In this document: positions 61,776 to 64,000 of the stretch, one piece after another
Layout of the letters: every line of letters starts with the position of its first letter
How positions within the stretch are numbered: the stretch's first letter is position 1
Origin: Methylobacterium sp. Leaf123
GTDB lineage: Bacteria > Pseudomonadota > Alphaproteobacteria > Rhizobiales > Beijerinckiaceae
Assembly (NCBI RefSeq): GCF_001423405.1
Contig: NZ_LMNS01000012.1
Coordinates: 359,211-423,210, forward strand
Direction: 5' to 3'
DNA length: 64,000 nt
Program-made: the position numbers and the translations under genes
Notes under the pieces: model-generated
Told to the model about the DNA's origin: nothing
Databases searched by the model: none
What the model saw: only the letters and a program-made list of their open reading frames with translations

Positions 61776-62489
61776 ATGGCCGACCATATCGTCTCCTCCT
61801 ACGACACCGACCTCGAGAACCTGCGCCGTTCGATCGCCGAAATGGGCGGCGTGGCCGAGAAGATGATGACGGATGCCACCGACGCCCTGGTGCGCCGGGA
61901 TACCACCCTCGCCCAGGCGGTGATCGTCGCCGACAAGCGCCTCGACCTGCTGCAGCGGGAGATCGAGGAGCGCTCGGTTCTTCTCATCGCCCGCCGTCAG
62001 CCGCTGGCCATCGACCTGCGCGAGACGATCTCCGGCATCCGCGTCTCGGGCGACCTGGAGCGGATCGGCGATCTGGCCAAGAACATCGCCAAGCGCGTCG
62101 TGGCGATCAGCGATCAGGCCCAGCCGCAGAAGATCGTGCTCGGCGTCCAGCACATGAGCGACCTCGTGCAGGAACAGCTCAAGGATGTGCTCGATGCCTA
62201 TGCGAGCCGCGACGTGACCGCCGCCCGCGAGGTCTGGGGGCGGGACAGCGCCATCGACGCGCTCTACAATTCACTGTTCCGCGAACTCCTCACCTACATG
62301 ATGGAGGATCCGCGCAACATCTCGTTCTGCACGCACCTGCTGTTCTGCGCCAAGAACGTCGAGCGGATCGGCGATCACACCACCAACGTCGCCGAAACCA
62401 TCGAATACCTCGTCACCGGCGAGACGCCGACGGCCGAGCGGCCCAAGAACGACGCTTCGAACTACGCGACGATTACGCCGGGCGCCTAG
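61776..62489 (+). CDS. phoU: Phosphate signalling regulator PhoU
   Basis: 237 residues, all helical, two tandem three-helix PhoU bundles (HIVSSYDTDLENLRRSIAEM; ERIGDLAKNIAKRVV; second copy ERIGDHTTNVAETIEYLVTG). The ERIGD metal-binding motif occurs in both halves. PhoU links the Pst transporter to inhibition of PhoR kinase. Start MADHIVSSYD fits the family. Confidence 0.96.
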   Translation: MADHIVSSYDTDLENLRRSIAEMGGVAEKMMTDATDALVRRDTTLAQAVIVADKRLDLLQREIEERSVLLIARRQPLAIDLRETISGIRVSGDLERIGDLAKNIAKRVVAISDQAQPQKIVLGVQHMSDLVQEQLKDVLDAYASRDVTAAREVWGRDSAIDALYNSLFRELLTYMMEDPRNISFCTHLLFCAKNVERIGDHTTNVAETIEYLVTGETPTAERPKNDASNYATITPGA

Positions 62490-62569
62490 GTTTTCACGCG
62501 GCGCGGCGATCAAGAGACGTCTCCGGCTCCTCTCTCGAGGGCCGGGCGTGACGGATGGAAAGACGGGCG

Positions 62570-63274
62570 ATGACGAGTGCGCACATCCTGATCGTCGAGG
62601 ACGAGGAATCGCTGACGACCCTGCTGCGCTACAATCTCGAAGCGGAGGGCTTCCAAGTCGATGTCGCCGTTCGCGGCGATGAGGCGGACCTTCGCCTGCA
62701 TGAGACGACGCCCGATCTCGTGCTGCTCGACTGGATGGTGCCGGGCCTCTCGGGGATCGAGCTGTGTCGGCGCATCCGGGCCCGCCGCGAGACCGAACGC
62801 CTGCCGGTCATCATGCTGACCGCCCGAGGCGAGGAGACCGACCGCGTGCGCGGCCTCTCGACCGGCGCCGACGACTACGTCGTCAAGCCGTTCTCCGTGC
62901 CGGAGCTGCTCGCCCGGGTCCGCGCGCTCCTGCGCCGCGCCAAGCCCACCCACGTCTCCGACATGCTCGTGGCCGGCGACATCGAGCTCGACCGCGTCAG
63001 CCACCGCATCCGCCGGCAGGGCCGCGAGATTCATCTCGGGCCGACGGAGTTCAAGCTGCTCGAATATCTGATGCAGAGCCCCGGCCGGGTCTTCTCGCGG
63101 GAGCAGTTGCTTGACGGCGTGTGGGGCCACGACGTCTATATCGACGAGCGCACGGTCGACGTTCATGTCGGCCGCCTGCGCAAGGCGATCAACCGCCCGC
63201 GCCAGAGCGACCCGATCCGCACCGTGCGCGGCTCCGGCTACTCGTTCGACGAAATGTTCGCCGGAGCGGAGTGA
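62570..63274 (+). CDS. phoB: Phosphate-regulon response regulator PhoB
   Basis: 234 residues. The receiver domain has the acidic pair ILIVEDEESL, phosphorylation Asp54 in VLLDWMVPG, and Lys in DDYVVKPF. The OmpR-type winged helix includes EIHLGPTEFKLLEYLMQSPG and HVGRLRKAINRPRQSDPIRT. The ATG used follows GGAAAG; another in-frame ATG is 5 codons upstream. The kinase gene phoR is not within the window. It activates the Pho box at 57587. Confidence 0.96.
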   Translation: MTSAHILIVEDEESLTTLLRYNLEAEGFQVDVAVRGDEADLRLHETTPDLVLLDWMVPGLSGIELCRRIRARRETERLPVIMLTARGEETDRVRGLSTGADDYVVKPFSVPELLARVRALLRRAKPTHVSDMLVAGDIELDRVSHRIRRQGREIHLGPTEFKLLEYLMQSPGRVFSREQLLDGVWGHDVYIDERTVDVHVGRLRKAINRPRQSDPIRTVRGSGYSFDEMFAGAE

Positions 63275-63506
63275 TACGGCTTCGGCTTGATGGGAGCGGG
63301 GAGCTAGATCGCGCAACCCACGCGGCGCTTGATCAGGGCACCATCGCGCCCGCGCGATGGGATCCGGCCGAGGCCCTGATCCGCCCTCCCGAAGAGATCA
63401 ACCGGATTGGGTATGAGGGGTGGTTCCGCGGGTCGGGCAGCGCCCGTCCCCGTTCGACTCACTCGGGCCACCGCCCGCCGTTGCGGGCGTGCTCCGGTCG
63501 TGGCTC

Positions 63507-64000
63507 TTAGCGGAAGCCGGCGACGCGGCGATCGCGCTTGCGCTCGGCGGCCGGCTGGTAGGCGATCTGCGCGTGCTGGGTGCAGTACGGAAGGCCCGTG
63601 ATCGCGCGGCCGCCGCAGAAGCGGAAGTCCGGCGAGGTCGGGTCGCCCATCGGCCAGCGGCACATCGATTCGCGCAGGTCCATGATGGTGACCCGCTCGG
63701 ACACCGCGAGGGCCACCGGCTCGGGGGCAGGCTTCTGCGGCAGCGGGAAATCCGGGGCGGGTCGGTGCGCCACGATCGCGGGCGGTTCCGGCAGCGTCGG
63801 CTCCTCGACGACCACGACCTCCATCTCGACCTCGGCGGCCAAGCCCTCTCGGCGACGGCCTTGCGACGTCGGACCCATCGATTTGACGCGACCGGAGAGC
63901 CCGAGGCGATGCACCTTGCCGATGACGGCGTTGCGCGAGACGCCACCGATCTGCAGGGCGATCTGGCTGGCGCTCAGGCCGTCATCCCACAGGCGACGAA
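63507..64000 (-). CDS. gcrA: GcrA-family cell-cycle regulator, 3' part
   Basis: Runs off the right window edge; about 164 C-terminal residues are visible. The conserved DNA-binding segment is LSASQIALQIGGVSRNAVIG, then KVHRLGLSGRVK. The middle is Pro/Glu-rich and variable, and the C-terminal half has RESMCRWPMGDPTSPDFRFC, then PYCTQHAQIAYQPA, the family's sigma-70 interaction/zinc-like region. In Caulobacter GcrA controls CcrM-methylated promoters with sigma70. Confidence 0.93.
   Translation of the reverse strand, partial: RRLWDDGLSASQIALQIGGVSRNAVIGKVHRLGLSGRVKSMGPTSQGRRREGLAAEVEMEVVVVEEPTLPEPPAIVAHRPAPDFPLPQKPAPEPVALAVSERVTIMDLRESMCRWPMGDPTSPDFRFCGGRAITGLPYCTQHAQIAYQPAAERKRDRRVAGFR

Overview
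The window is a high-GC alphaproteobacterial chromosome segment, most likely Hyphomicrobiales and probably Methylobacterium/Methylorubrum. The genus is inferred from overall gene content. Supporting genes are a PopZ-type polar organiser, a GcrA-type cell-cycle regulator at the right edge, and a Pho-regulated pst operon. A tRNA-anchored prophage of about 43.5 kb splits the segment.

Left host flank (1-8288): a DegP-type periplasmic protease (5' part), a DUF2459 protein translationally coupled to valyl-tRNA synthetase, PopZ, a TolC-family outer-membrane channel, an isoaspartate methyltransferase-family protein, tRNA-Cys and tRNA-Asn.

Outer prophage (8274-51817): bounded by a 16-bp direct repeat derived from the tRNA-Asn 3' end. 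Its integrase lies beside the tRNA and points at it. After that come a five-gene leftward early operon, a BrnT/BrnA toxin-antitoxin pair, divergent repressor/Cro-like genes flanked by matching operators, and a replication module. The replication module holds a DnaB helicase interrupted by a class-3 (WCT) intein and by a frameshift, and a DUF1376 protein. Next are a phage NusG paralogue, an initiator-like tRNA-Met, an 82-bp cos-like sequence, gpW and the lambda-family portal gene. Terminase, capsid and most tail genes are missing. After the portal remnant come the C-terminal part of a tail-tip protein, three tandem paralogous small genes, a probable lysis-region gene and a KilA-N regulator.

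Inner element (about 24695-46021): inserted inside the portal gene of the outer prophage. Removing it, while keeping one copy of an 11-bp repeat, restores an uninterrupted 511-codon portal frame. It has its own integrase at its right end, its own P22-type antirepressor, and a second perfect copy of the 82-bp cos-like sequence directly before a Nu1-like small terminase gene. It has no large terminase, portal or capsid gene. It retains a tail chaperone, a truncated tape measure and an Ntn-hydrolase-like gene. Its cargo includes a 1265-residue Mrr-like nuclease-STAND NTPase (Avs-like candidate antiphage protein), a zinc-ribbon protein, a yfbU pseudogene with two in-frame stops, and a DUF6883/DUF4926 pair. 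It looks like a phage satellite, or a satellite-like defective phage, that parasitises and disables a related phage.

Right host flank (51818-64000): small hypothetical genes, a frameshifted NAD(P)H-hydrate dehydratase gene, several small general-function genes, then a Pho box and pstS-pstC-pstA-pstB-phoU-phoB, and the 3' part of gcrA.
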